Part shown: positions 1-8,497 of the stretch, piece by piece
Position numbering within the stretch: the first letter of the stretch is position 1
How the letters are laid out: every line of letters begins with the position of its first letter
Source of the DNA: Photobacterium lutimaris
GTDB taxonomy: Bacteria; Pseudomonadota; Gammaproteobacteria; Enterobacterales; Vibrionaceae
Length of the DNA stretch: 64,000 nucleotides
Direction of reading: 5' to 3'
Assembly: GCF_003025555.1 (NCBI RefSeq)
Contig: NZ_PYMH01000018.1
Span: forward strand, 28,589 to 92,588
The notes under the pieces: generated by a model
Databases searched by the model: none
What the model was told of the DNA's origin: nothing
The model's input: only the letters and a program-made list of their open reading frames with translations
Made by a program: the position numbers and the translations under genes

Positions 1-185
1 TCATTCTTTAATAAGAACTCATATACATATTTCGGGTTATCTTTATAGCCATATGCATTACCGAAAACCCATATCTTTTTATCTACAGGTATAAGCAACG
101 ATACCCACTTCATTGGAAAAGAGGCCACAGCTAAAGTTACCTGCGATATAAAACGCAGATATTTGTTATTAAAACCACGAGACAT
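1..185 (-). CDS. TagB/SpsB-like CDP-glycerol glycerophosphotransferase family protein, 5' fragment
   Basis: This is the amino-terminal 61 codons of a gene that runs off the left edge of the window; the ATG is at 185 on the minus strand. The reading frame is open to the edge. The segment WVFGNAYGYKDNPKY (about residues 39-53) resembles the opening strand and loop of TagB/SpsB-type glycerophosphotransferases, which commonly start with a V-F-G then D-N-x-K-Y pattern. Such enzymes transfer glycerol phosphate or a related group onto cell-surface polymers. The assignment rests on a short fragment. The codon make-up is AT-richer than mlaA next to it, which suits a surface-polysaccharide gene. No catalytic region is visible here. 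Confidence 0.5.
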   Translation of the reverse strand, partial: MSRGFNNKYLRFISQVTLAVASFPMKWVSLLIPVDKKIWVFGNAYGYKDNPKYVYEFLLKN

Positions 186-272
186 GCTTTAAACCACTAC
201 TAGCATCGAAGGTGGCATATTATCACATCCTTCATATCCGATCTCGATGAATCATTACGGCAATAATACAGT

Positions 273-1256
273 TCATTCCCCATCAATCTCATCCATAAAA
301 TCATCCAGATACGCTTCGTCGTCCTGCTCTAGCAGCTCAACGTTGCCGCCGGTGGCGCGGAAGTTCTTGTTCTGGATGTAGGCATCGCGGGTGAAGATGT
401 ACGCATCAGGCGAGTCTTTCAAGATAGCTTCTTGCTTAACCAAGGCGGCTCTGTCTTCCATGCCTTCGAACGCCCACTTGCCTAGGCTCTGCCAAAAGTT
501 CAGTGCGCTGAGTGGCAGGTATAGACCGTCGACAACATCACCGGCACCTTCACGCAGTGTTACAGGACCGTAAACCGGGAACATGAAGTACGGGCCGTTG
601 GCAACGCCGTATTTACCCATGGTATCGCCAAACTGCTTGTCGACTGGTTTACGGATGTCAGCCGCCGACGCAATATCAATCAGACCGAAGACGCCAAAGG
701 TGGAGTTGATCCAAAAACGGTTGAAGTGGCGTACCGCCTCTTCGCCGTTCAGCATCAGAAGGCTGTTGACCATGCTGGCTGGCTCATCCAGGTTTGCAAG
801 AAAGTTCTTGATTCCTGTTCGCATAAAAGACGGCGTGTAATCGACGTAGGCCAAAGACACCGGACGCGCTAAATACGGATCCAGATAGTCATAGTTCAAG
901 TTCCACATGGCCCGGTTGAAGCCTTCAAACGGATCGTACACACCCGGTACCCCATATCCACCCTCGCCTTGCTCAACCTCTTCCAGCACGGCGGCTAAGT
1001 CTTCGTCGTAGTCGGCATCGTCTATAGCCGAGTCATCAGCGATAACAATGTCGTCGACAGATGGCTCACCGTTACTTGAGAGCAATTCGTCAGAAGATAA
1101 GTCGTCAGAAGATAAGTCGCCAGAGGATAAGTCACCAGTAGATAAGTCGCTAGGCGTCAGCTCTTCAGGGGACCGTTGCTCTGGAGACTGGGCACACGCT
1201 GTCACGGTCAATAAGATGGCAAGTAGCAATAGGTGTTTGTTCAATGTTCTATCCAT
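273..1256 (-). CDS. mlaA: MlaA (VacJ) phospholipid-binding outer-membrane lipoprotein
   Basis: 327 aa. MlaA sits in the inner leaflet of the outer membrane and removes mislocalised phospholipid from the outer leaflet, passing it to the MlaC/MlaFEDB retrograde pathway. A signal peptide ends in a lipobox (VTAC) with Cys21 as the likely acylation site. The family hallmark DPFEGFNRAMWNLN lies at about residues 107-120. Between the lipidated Cys and the folded domain is an unusually long acidic linker with tandem five-residue repeats (residues 37-56), listed separately. The gene lies downstream of the ccm operon on the same strand, behind a strong terminator, so it is probably transcribed alone. 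A mlaA/vacJ gene next to ccm is also seen in Vibrio. Confidence 0.93.
   Translation of the reverse strand: MDRTLNKHLLLLAILLTVTACAQSPEQRSPEELTPSDLSTGDLSSGDLSSDDLSSDELLSSNGEPSVDDIVIADDSAIDDADYDEDLAAVLEEVEQGEGGYGVPGVYDPFEGFNRAMWNLNYDYLDPYLARPVSLAYVDYTPSFMRTGIKNFLANLDEPASMVNSLLMLNGEEAVRHFNRFWINSTFGVFGLIDIASAADIRKPVDKQFGDTMGKYGVANGPYFMFPVYGPVTLREGAGDVVDGLYLPLSALNFWQSLGKWAFEGMEDRAALVKQEAILKDSPDAYIFTRDAYIQNKNFRATGGNVELLEQDDEAYLDDFMDEIDGE
1089..1148 (-). repeat. In-frame 15-bp tandem repeats in mlaA
   Basis: Four successive 15-bp units encode DLSTG, DLSSG, DLSSD, DLSSD, followed by a decayed fifth unit (ELLSS). The unit length is a multiple of three, so gain or loss of a copy would change linker length without a frameshift. 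The stretch lies just after the lipidated cysteine of MlaA. Confidence 0.85.
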
Positions 1257-1440
1257 GGCATATCAGGCTGAAACCGCGCTAAATACTAATACCGTCAACC
1301 GTAAACATCTAGCAGTTTTATGCTAGCGGCTCATTGATAGCATAAATTAATAGCGACTGTGAACACAAAGCCGGCATCACTGCTTACTATTCACTACAGG
1401 TTAAAGGTGATTGATATTTGCAATATCCTTTGCGGCCAAA

Positions 1441-1480
1441 AAAAAGGCCAGATACTAATAGTATCTGGCCTTTCTCATCT
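1441..1480 (-). terminator. Intrinsic terminator of the ccm operon
   Basis: On the minus strand a 13-bp perfect stem (AAAGGCCAGATAC, three-to-four-base loop, GTATCTGGCCTTT) is followed at once by a run of T residues (1437-1445 on the plus strand are A). It lies about 25 bp past the ccmI stop codon. The stem is symmetric enough that it might also stop opposite-strand transcripts. Confidence 0.9.
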
Positions 1481-1502
1481 CTACCACATCAAGTGCAAGA
1501 TT

Positions 1503-2714
1503 TTATTGATATTTTGTATTTATCAATACGTTTGTCGAGCCACCTAAAGAAATGACGTCACTCTGACCGTACCAATCACCGTTACGGGTCATCACGTTGC
1601 CGTCGGTATCGATACGGGCTTTGATGATCATATCCTGCAGCGAGGTCATCGGACGTTCTGGGATCATGCTGTCGTTGTCATCCAGTGTCAGGGTGAACGG
1701 AAAGGCCGATAGCGGTACACGTCGTGCGGCTACTGGCATCGGTGCACCGTCAGCGGAATGAACCGACACAAACACTAAGCCTTGCTCCGGCAATTCAACG
1801 GATGGGTCAAGATCTACCGTGACCGATACGGACGTAGCCGTATTCTTTCCGCGATCCAGTTGTGACTGGGCGCGGGCAATACTGCGGTCAAGCATCTCTG
1901 CACGCGGATCATCGACACCGATGATCTGCTGCATCATACGCCAGTAGCTAATCGCCTGCTGGAAGTTACCACCTTCGAATGAATCGAATGCCAATAGCGA
2001 CAACGCGCGGATGTTGGTGTGATCAACACGCAGCACACTACGAAGCAGCAAACGCGCACGCTCACTCTGCGCCGGATCGCCAATCATCATCAGGGTCTGG
2101 CCAAAGCTCAGCATGACTTCAGGGTTGTTCGGATCAAGGCGGTAAGCACGGCTCATCGCATCTTGTGCCGTTTCTGCATCACGGTTAGCCATGCCAATAC
2201 GGCCCAGCAGCAACCAGCCTGTTGCATCATCTGGATTGCTGTGAAGACGAGTGCGCAACGCCAAGGTCAAGTCGTCCATCTCTTGATCGCTTAGCGGATT
2301 GGATTCATCCATCAAGCGCTGAGAGAGATCTGGCAGGCGGGTTACCGTTTCGTTCCATGCTTGAACTTTATCCAGGCTACCGACTTTCATGTACATACCA
2401 AAACTTACGCCAACAAGCAGGATAAGCCCTGGGATCAGCATGGTGGTGCTGACTTGGGTTTTAGCCTGTTCGGTATTGGCTGGTACATCATCCAGTAGCG
2501 ACTGCTGCAGTTCAACCACGAGTTCGTCTTTGTTTTCAACCAAGCCTTCGCTGCTTTCTTCTTTCAGTTCGTCCATACGATCTTTGAAGAAAGCTTTGTT
2601 CAGCTCATCACGGCTGGCGACTTCATCTTGCTCTTTGCCGGTATACATTGGCACGACAAAAATGACCATCGCGACCAGTACCAAGAGGGCGGAAATTACC
2701 CAAAACATCGTCAT
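1503..2714 (-). CDS. ccmI: CcmI, cytochrome c maturation TPR protein
   Basis: 403 aa. CcmI is the apocytochrome c chaperone of the System I maturation pathway; it hands apocytochromes to the CcmF/CcmH haem-ligation complex. Two membrane segments are visible (about residues 3-24 and 92-108) separated by a charged cytoplasmic loop, then a periplasmic region with TPR-like helices (about 150-260) and a C-terminal beta-rich domain (about 295-403). The start ATG overlaps the last base of the upstream ccmH gene, showing tight translational coupling. As in vibrios, ccmI is separate from ccmH rather than fused as in Escherichia coli. It is the last gene before the operon terminator. Confidence 0.92.
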   Translation of the reverse strand: MTMFWVISALLVLVAMVIFVVPMYTGKEQDEVASRDELNKAFFKDRMDELKEESSEGLVENKDELVVELQQSLLDDVPANTEQAKTQVSTTMLIPGLILLVGVSFGMYMKVGSLDKVQAWNETVTRLPDLSQRLMDESNPLSDQEMDDLTLALRTRLHSNPDDATGWLLLGRIGMANRDAETAQDAMSRAYRLDPNNPEVMLSFGQTLMMIGDPAQSERARLLLRSVLRVDHTNIRALSLLAFDSFEGGNFQQAISYWRMMQQIIGVDDPRAEMLDRSIARAQSQLDRGKNTATSVSVTVDLDPSVELPEQGLVFVSVHSADGAPMPVAARRVPLSAFPFTLTLDDNDSMIPERPMTSLQDMIIKARIDTDGNVMTRNGDWYGQSDVISLGGSTNVLINTKYQ

Positions 2715-3274
2715 TATTTCACCTTACCGTCTTGGTTAGTCTGCTTGGAAACATTGTCAGCATCAGTGCCGATTTCCGTCATCAGGGCTTTCAAGCGATC
2801 TTGTTCATCGGCTTCTAGCTCGGTGTCCGTCACTTTTTCTGTGCTTTTGCGCGAGCGCATCACCAAAATAGTGAAACCAGCAACGATAAAGAACAGAGGA
2901 CCTAGCCACAAGATCAAGGTAGAGGCCATCACCGGTGGATTGTAGGTTACGAAATTGCCGTAGCGGGCAATCATGTAGTCCACGACATCCTGCTTACTCT
3001 TCCCTTCCTGAAGCAGTTCGTAGGTCTTCTGACGCATGTCCTGTGCCAGTGCCGCGTTTGAATCAGCGATGTTGTTATTCTGGCACTTCGGACAACGCAA
3101 GGTTGCCGCTAGCTCCTGAAAATCTTTTTCCTGCTGGGCAGAATCAAAATCGTACACATCATTGAATGCCTGCACCGGAGCAGACGTTGTGATCAACGCC
3201 GTTCCACCGAGCACCATGGCCAATGCTAAAACCGGCCCGGTGAAGAAACGGGCCATTCGACGAGAAATAGTCAT
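2714..3274 (-). CDS. ccmH: CcmH, cytochrome c maturation thiol oxidoreductase
   Basis: 186 aa. CcmH reduces the CXXCH motif of apocytochromes in the periplasm before haem ligation. A signal-anchor spans about residues 14-35; the redox motif LRCPKCQ places the CXXC at residues 61-64, followed by NNNIADSNA, typical of the family. A second membrane segment lies at about 117-139. The short form (no fused TPR domain) pairs with the separate ccmI. The start overlaps the final base of ccmG. Vibrio annotations sometimes use the name ccmL or cycL for this protein. Confidence 0.94.
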   Translation of the reverse strand: MTISRRMARFFTGPVLALAMVLGGTALITTSAPVQAFNDVYDFDSAQQEKDFQELAATLRCPKCQNNNIADSNAALAQDMRQKTYELLQEGKSKQDVVDYMIARYGNFVTYNPPVMASTLILWLGPLFFIVAGFTILVMRSRKSTEKVTDTELEADEQDRLKALMTEIGTDADNVSKQTNQDGKVK

Positions 3275-3828
3275 TATCCCTGTGCCTCCTCAATCAAGGC
3301 TTCGTACATCGGCTTCAATGTCTCGTTCCAGTTGCGGTTGTTGACATCACCCACATGGCGATAGCGAATAATACCGTTAGCATCAATCAGGAAGGTTTCC
3401 GGTGCGCCGTAAACCCCCAGATCCATCCCCAGCATGCCATTGCCATCAAACAAACTATGCAGGTAAGGGTTACCCAATTCATTCAACCAACGAACGGCTT
3501 TTAGGCGCTCATCTTTGTAGTTAAGGCCAATGATCTTCACCCCTTCGCTGGCTAGCTGATTGAGGTAAGTGTGCTCGGCGTAACACGTCGGACACCACGT
3601 CGCCCATACATTCAGTAGCAATGGCTCACCGGTGAAGATATCTTGCTCGTAGAGCTTGCCGGCTTCGACCAAGTCTTCAAGCTTGAACTGAGGAACAGGC
3701 TTGCCGACCAGTACCGATTCCAACTTGGTGGGATCGTCGCCATCGGCATTGCGGCTCAGCTGAATCATGAACATCACAACCAGTCCAAGGAAAAGGACCA
3801 GTGGAATAAAAAGTAACTTCTTGATCAT
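3274..3828 (-). CDS. ccmG: CcmG (DsbE), thioredoxin-like protein of cytochrome c maturation
   Basis: 184 aa. This is a membrane-anchored periplasmic thiol-disulfide reductase that takes electrons from DsbD and keeps CcmH or apocytochrome cysteines reduced. An N-terminal membrane anchor (about residues 4-23) is followed by a thioredoxin fold with active site WCPTC (Cys79 and Cys82). The motif GAPETFLIDANG (about 138-149) is the conserved cis-proline region of DsbE proteins. The gene is one base overlapped with both neighbours in the ccm operon. Confidence 0.95.
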   Translation of the reverse strand: MIKKLLFIPLVLFLGLVVMFMIQLSRNADGDDPTKLESVLVGKPVPQFKLEDLVEAGKLYEQDIFTGEPLLLNVWATWCPTCYAEHTYLNQLASEGVKIIGLNYKDERLKAVRWLNELGNPYLHSLFDGNGMLGMDLGVYGAPETFLIDANGIIRYRHVGDVNNRNWNETLKPMYEALIEEAQG

Positions 3829-5831
3829 CAGTTTGCCTTCGCCTCCTGCTTCGCTACCTTCTCAGCCTTCGCTTCAGCGGGCTGCGCTTTCTCTGCCTTC
3901 TTGCGGAAGCGGTAACGCTTGTCGCTGATGGCAAATGCCCCGCCCAGAGCCATCAAGGCTGAGCCGAACCAAATCCAGTTTACAAATGGCTTGAAGTAAA
4001 TACGGACTGCCCAAGCGCCATCGGTCAGCTTCTCACCCATTGCCACATATAGATCGCGAGTAACACCGCTGTCGATCGCCGCTTCCGTCATCATCGAGCC
4101 AGCGACAGTATAGAAACGCTTCTCGGCATGCAGGGTCGTCACACGCTTACCGTTGCGGGTAATGTTGAAGTCTGCAATGTAACCGTCGTAGTTAGGGCCG
4201 TCAGCATCACGCAAGCCGGCAAAATAGAAGTCGTACCCTTGAACCTGCACTGTCTCACCCGGTGCCATTCGGACATCACGCTCGATATCGTAATTCGACA
4301 CCAAGGCAATACCGATAACGGAGACGGCCAGGCCCAAGTGGCCGAGTACCATTGCCCAGTGACTGCGGCCGAGTTTGCCCAAGCCTTTCCACAAGGTATG
4401 GCGATGCGTCGCACGCTCATACAGTTCAAAGCCGTGCATAACAATGATCCACACCGCCATTGCCATACCAAGAACCGCCATAGGCTCGAGGACCTCGGTA
4501 AACAGCCATACCGACAAGAAGGCGAACGGGATGGTTACAATGGCAGAGATAATCATCTGCTTGCTGATGCTAGAAAGCTGATCGCGCTTCCAGCGAACCA
4601 ACGGACCGATACCCAGAATGAAAGCAAACGGGATCATCAGCCAGGTAAACAACGTATTGAAGAACGGCACACCAATCGACACCGAACCCAAACCAATTTG
4701 TTTGTGAACCAGTGGTAGCAGGGTACCAATCAGTACTACCAGCAGGGCCGCGACCAACAACAGGTTGTTTGCCAGTAACAAGTTCTCGCGGGAGAACAGG
4801 CTGTAGTTACCCCGAGAGCGGATTTGCCCGCCACGAAGTGCGTAAAGCAGCAGTGAACCGCCGATAACCACAACCAAGAAACCAAGGATGAACATGCCTC
4901 GCGCCGGATCGGACGCAAACGCGTGTACCGAAACCAGTACGCCGGAACGGACAAGGAACGTACCCAATAGGCTCAAAGAGAATGCCGAGATCGCCAGCAG
5001 TACTGTCCACGCCTTGAACGTACCGCGTTTTTCGGTCACGGCCAGCGAGTGCATCAATGCGGTACCGGCAAGCCATGGCATGAAGGATGCGTTTTCAACC
5101 GGATCCCAGAACCACCAGCCACCCCAGCCAAGTTCATAGTAAGCCCACCAAGAGCCTAGTGCGATACCCAAGGTTAGGAATGACCATGCTGCGATAGTCC
5201 AAGGACGAGACCAACGTGCCCAAGCGGTATCCAGACGGCCGGTCATCAGTGAGGCAATCGCAAAAGCGAAGGCTACCGAGAAGCCCACATAGCCCATGTA
5301 CAGCAGAGGTGGGTGAATGATCAGACCCGGATCTTGCAAAAGCGGGTTCAGGTCACGACCATCAACTGGGAAGAAAGGCAGTGTACGCAGGAATGGGTTT
5401 GAGGTGGCGATAATAAACAGCAAGAAGCCAATCGCAATCATCCCCATCACCGACAGTACGCGCGCCAGAGATTCCAGTGGCATACCACGGCTGAACACGG
5501 CAACCGCGACCGCCCAGCCAGCCTGGATCAGAGCCCAAAGCAGTAACGACCCCTCGTGGCCACCCCATACTGCCGATAAGCGGTAGTACCAAGGCAACAT
5601 CGAGTTCGAGTTGCTGGCAACATACGCTACGGTGAAGTCATTGATATAAAATGACCAGCTGAGGATAACAAACGACACGAGGGTCATGCCGAAAATGCCA
5701 TACGTCAGCGGACGGGCCATTCGCATTAGCGCCTGATTCCCCACGGAAGCACCGTATAGGGGATAGATGCTGACTAGGATGGATAATCCCAGTGCAACAA
5801 TCAGGCTAAAGTTGCCTATTTCTGCAATCAT
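3828..5831 (-). CDS. ccmF: CcmF, haem lyase subunit of cytochrome c maturation
   Basis: 667 aa, normal for CcmF. It is a polytopic inner-membrane protein with about 15 hydrophobic segments that takes haem from CcmE and attaches it to apocytochrome c. The haem-handling tryptophan-rich motif WGGWWFWDPVENASFMPWL is near residues 235-253. A lysine- and alanine-rich cytoplasmic tail closes the protein. The start overlaps the ccmE stop (TAATG), indicating coupled translation. Confidence 0.97.
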   Translation of the reverse strand: MIAEIGNFSLIVALGLSILVSIYPLYGASVGNQALMRMARPLTYGIFGMTLVSFVILSWSFYINDFTVAYVASNSNSMLPWYYRLSAVWGGHEGSLLLWALIQAGWAVAVAVFSRGMPLESLARVLSVMGMIAIGFLLFIIATSNPFLRTLPFFPVDGRDLNPLLQDPGLIIHPPLLYMGYVGFSVAFAFAIASLMTGRLDTAWARWSRPWTIAAWSFLTLGIALGSWWAYYELGWGGWWFWDPVENASFMPWLAGTALMHSLAVTEKRGTFKAWTVLLAISAFSLSLLGTFLVRSGVLVSVHAFASDPARGMFILGFLVVVIGGSLLLYALRGGQIRSRGNYSLFSRENLLLANNLLLVAALLVVLIGTLLPLVHKQIGLGSVSIGVPFFNTLFTWLMIPFAFILGIGPLVRWKRDQLSSISKQMIISAIVTIPFAFLSVWLFTEVLEPMAVLGMAMAVWIIVMHGFELYERATHRHTLWKGLGKLGRSHWAMVLGHLGLAVSVIGIALVSNYDIERDVRMAPGETVQVQGYDFYFAGLRDADGPNYDGYIADFNITRNGKRVTTLHAEKRFYTVAGSMMTEAAIDSGVTRDLYVAMGEKLTDGAWAVRIYFKPFVNWIWFGSALMALGGAFAISDKRYRFRKKAEKAQPAEAKAEKVAKQEAKAN

Positions 5832-6316
5832 TATTGAGCACTACCCTGCAGTTGTTCGTCGGTGTACTGAAGCGGTTCGTGAGTTCTCTGCATCGCTTCT
5901 GCCACTTCGGGTGGCAAATACTCTTCATCGTGCTTCGCCAGTACTTCATGAGCTTGAATGGTCGTCGCGTCAATCAGTTCACCCTGCGCCACAATCCCCT
6001 GCCCTTCACGGAACAGATCCGGCAAGATGCCATTATATTGAATCGTTACTGCCGGGCCGATATCAGCCACATCAAACGTTACCTGCAAAGACAGAGGATC
6101 ACGAACGACTGAACCTTCAACCACCATACCGCCAATGCGCAAGCGCTGGCCGACTTCAGGTTTAGACCCGTCTTTCTTGCCGTTGACAAGCTCTGTCGGG
6201 GTATAGAAAAGATCCATGTTCTGGTTCAATGCATACAGCAGCAACCCGACGGTTGCACCGAGGCCAACGACCAACGCCAACACTAACGTTAGGCGCTTTT
6301 TACGTCTCGGGTTCAT
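5831..6316 (-). CDS. ccmE: CcmE, periplasmic haem chaperone
   Basis: 161 aa. CcmE binds haem covalently in the periplasm and delivers it to CcmF. An N-terminal membrane anchor (about residues 9-30) precedes an OB-fold beta barrel. The haem-binding histidine is His129 in the motif VLAKHDEEYLPPE, with the axial-ligand Tyr133 conserved. The start overlaps the ccmD stop codon. Confidence 0.96.
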   Translation of the reverse strand: MNPRRKKRLTLVLALVVGLGATVGLLLYALNQNMDLFYTPTELVNGKKDGSKPEVGQRLRIGGMVVEGSVVRDPLSLQVTFDVADIGPAVTIQYNGILPDLFREGQGIVAQGELIDATTIQAHEVLAKHDEEYLPPEVAEAMQRTHEPLQYTDEQLQGSAQ

Positions 6317-6519
6317 AATGTGTTCTCCAGTTTTTCAGCTTCTTTAATGCGCTTTTCACGCGCAATCTTATTCTTTATCTCTGCCGTCTGACGGCGTTTA
6401 GTATTCAGGCTTGAAACCATCAACCACAGCAAGGCAGCGAAGGAGATCCCGTAGGCACTCCATACATAGGGGGCATAACCGCCCATCGCCAAGAAGTCAC
6501 TAAAAGAGTCAAAATGCAT
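6313..6519 (-). CDS. ccmD: CcmD, small membrane protein of haem export
   Basis: 68 aa with one membrane helix (about residues 17-37) and a very basic C-terminal tail (KTKRRQTAEIKNKIAREKR), as in CcmD proteins, which help release holo-CcmE from the CcmABC complex. The N-terminal phrase FLAMGGYAPYVW is characteristic. It lies between ccmC and ccmE, overlapping the ccmE start by four bases. Confidence 0.93.
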   Translation of the reverse strand: MHFDSFSDFLAMGGYAPYVWSAYGISFAALLWLMVSSLNTKRRQTAEIKNKIAREKRIKEAEKLENTL

Positions 6520-6526
6520 AATGGCC

Positions 6527-7258
6527 TCACTTCATCATGGCACGCACCCAAGGGCGGTGGCTTTCACGGGCAATAATTTCGTTACGCAGACGCACCAGGG
6601 TCAACGCACCAAAGAAACAGGCAAAACCAACGATGTTGAGCAACAAAGGCCATAGCATGCTGGTCGCGATAGAAGGCTTAGCAAATTTGGTAATGGTCGC
6701 GCCTTGGTGAAGGGTGTTCCACCACTCCACTGAGAAATGGATAATCGGTAGGTTGATCACACCGACAATCGCTAGAATACCGGCCGCTTTACCTGCTGTC
6801 TTCTCATCATCGAAGGCATTGTAAAGCGCGATCACGCCCAGGTAGAGGAACAGCAGAATCAATTCTGACGTCAAACGGGCATCCCATACCCACCATGCAC
6901 CCCACATCGGCTTACCCCAGATAGCCCCTGTCAACAGAGCAATCACGGTAAACACCGCCCCAATCGGCGCCATGGCAAGGGCAGCCATATTGGATAGTCG
7001 GATCTGCCACACCAGACCAATAAAGGCCGCGATAGCCATCGACATGTAGGCTCCCATCGACCAGATTGCCGAAGGCACATGCAGGTAGATAATACGGAAA
7101 CTGTCACCCTGCTGATAATCCGTCGGGGCGAACATCAACCCCCAAACCGTACCAGTTAAAATGGATAACAAAGCGATGATTGAAAACCAAGGCAGTAAGG
7201 TACCGCACAAACGGTAGCAGTTCTCAGCTTTCGCGTAGGGGTGTAACCACTTCCACAT
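6527..7258 (-). CDS. ccmC: CcmC, haem-handling membrane protein
   Basis: 243 aa with six predicted membrane helices. CcmC carries the WWD haem-binding signature WGAWWVWDARLTSELILLFLYLG (written here only as its key residues W, W, W, D near 120-130) and loads haem onto CcmE. The gene is followed by ccmD after only 7 bp. Its upstream side is unusual: ccmB ends 567 bp away, with a MITE-like element in between, whereas ccmB and ccmC are normally adjacent. ccmC-I may therefore need its own promoter or read-through. Confidence 0.95.
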   Translation of the reverse strand: MWKWLHPYAKAENCYRLCGTLLPWFSIIALLSILTGTVWGLMFAPTDYQQGDSFRIIYLHVPSAIWSMGAYMSMAIAAFIGLVWQIRLSNMAALAMAPIGAVFTVIALLTGAIWGKPMWGAWWVWDARLTSELILLFLYLGVIALYNAFDDEKTAGKAAGILAIVGVINLPIIHFSVEWWNTLHQGATITKFAKPSIATSMLWPLLLNIVGFACFFGALTLVRLRNEIIARESHRPWVRAMMK

Positions 7259-7288
7259 AATTCTGCTCTACTCATTTAATAAGAATAT

Positions 7289-7557
7289 TGATACCAAACT
7301 GGGTAATACTCTGGCCTATCAGCGAGAATGAAAAGGGACAGATACAAGGCGCTTGATTGCTGGTGTCTTCATATCCATCAAAATTAAGCAACACAGTAGC
7401 TGTTCCTTTTAAACTCGCCCTTCGGGAGCTTCTCTGCTGCTCGATACCGGCTTCAAATTGCGTTGGTGTAGAGCAACTATACCTTCATCAATTTGAATTG
7501 CTCTCAAACGGCAGAGAAGGCTCTGATATGGCCATACTATTACTCAGTTTGGTATTA
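7289..7557. mobile_element. MITE-like element with 28-bp terminal inverted repeats
   Basis: The ends are inverted copies: 7289-7316 (TGATACCAAACTGGG...) and 7530-7557 read in reverse complement (TAATACCAAACTGAG...), matching at 24 of 28 positions. The interior contains further inverted segments, for example CTTCTCTGC at about 7430 against GCAGAGAAG at 7511, so the element could fold into a long hairpin. No transposase is encoded; the 69-aa ORF across it has no recognisable features. No clear target duplication was identified. I recall similar TTGGTATTA-bounded repeats in Vibrio and Photobacterium genomes, but cannot check this here. Confidence 0.7.
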
Positions 7558-7825
7558 CGTATCTAAACAACACTTGGCTCAAAATCCAGTCTAGGCTCCG
7601 CCTAAGGTGCTGCTTATCGTTTGACGAATATATACCTTGTTTACCTTGGTATAAGCATATAGTCTAATAAGGCTTTATATTCCCCATCATCCAGAATGCA
7701 ACGCCAACCTAAATACCTCTTAAGGGCTAATGGGCGGGCGATCGTCGGCTTCCTTGTTCTTGCTCAAATTGTCTCATGAGATCCCTTCTCATGAGATAGG
7801 ACAAATATCAGTTAATTGTAATCAG
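7558..7825. other. Remainder of the gene-free ccmB-ccmC spacer, with a palindromic hairpin
   Basis: No plausible gene is seen. A short hairpin lies at 7772-7796: two copies of CTCATGAG separated by seven bases, 30 bp past the ccmB stop codon. No T run follows, so it is a possible weak terminator or pause element. TATACC and GGTATA at about 7630-7655 form a second, loose inverted repeat. Confidence 0.5.
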
Positions 7826-8491
7826 TTATTGCACGCTTATCCGTAGTGAAGCTGCGACAGCGAAGGGAGAAAGTGTCGCTGACGCCACCAGCATGGCTCC
7901 CATCAGTGCCAGCTGACCGTTATATGGCACGCCTAAACTGGCTGCATCAATCGCTGAGGTCGCGAATATAAGCACAGGAATATAGAGCGGCAAAATGAGC
8001 AAGCTCAATAAAACGCCACCTTTGCGTAGTCCTACCGTCAAGGCGACCCCAATCGCCCCCAGAAAACTCAACGTCGGTGTACCGATTAGTAGGGTCAGAA
8101 CCACCGCCTTCCACGTTTCCCACTCTAGTGAGAGTAAAATGGCCAGTAGCGGGCTGATCAAAATCAGTGGTAACCCCGTGAGCATCCAGTGCGCCAGCAT
8201 TTTGGCAAAGGCCAAAATCGACAGTGGTGTTGGCATCAACAGCATCTGTTCGAGTGAGCCATCAACAAAATCATCACGGAACAAGCGCTCCATCGACAAC
8301 AATGCGGCCAACAGCGCAGCAACCCACACAATACCCGGTGCAATGCGTGCCAACAGATTTGGCTCGGGCCCGACACCGAGTGGGAAAAGGGTGATAACAA
8401 TAATAAAAAACCACAGCGGATTAAAAATCTCGGCCTGACGGCGAAAGGCGATCAGAAGCTCACGACGTATAACATGGTATATTGCATTCAT
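7826..8491 (-). CDS. ccmB: CcmB, haem exporter membrane subunit
   Basis: 221 aa with six membrane helices. It is the permease partner of the ATPase CcmA in the CcmABCD complex that releases holo-CcmE. The conserved segment RDDFVDGSLEQMLL is at about residues 72-85. It starts six bases after the ccmA stop, so the two are cotranscribed. The downstream spacer with a MITE-like insertion separates it from ccmC. Confidence 0.95.
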   Translation of the reverse strand: MNAIYHVIRRELLIAFRRQAEIFNPLWFFIIVITLFPLGVGPEPNLLARIAPGIVWVAALLAALLSMERLFRDDFVDGSLEQMLLMPTPLSILAFAKMLAHWMLTGLPLILISPLLAILLSLEWETWKAVVLTLLIGTPTLSFLGAIGVALTVGLRKGGVLLSLLILPLYIPVLIFATSAIDAASLGVPYNGQLALMGAMLVASATLSPFAVAASLRISVQ

Positions 8492-8497
8492 CGTCAG

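Noticed and set aside
1359..1547. 62-aa plus-strand open frame between mlaA and ccmI
   Set aside because: It reads straight through the ccm terminator stem and into the end of ccmI.
7357..7566. 69-aa open frame inside the MITE-like element
   Set aside because: Spans inverted repeats of the element, shows no transposase motif and runs into the right terminal repeat.
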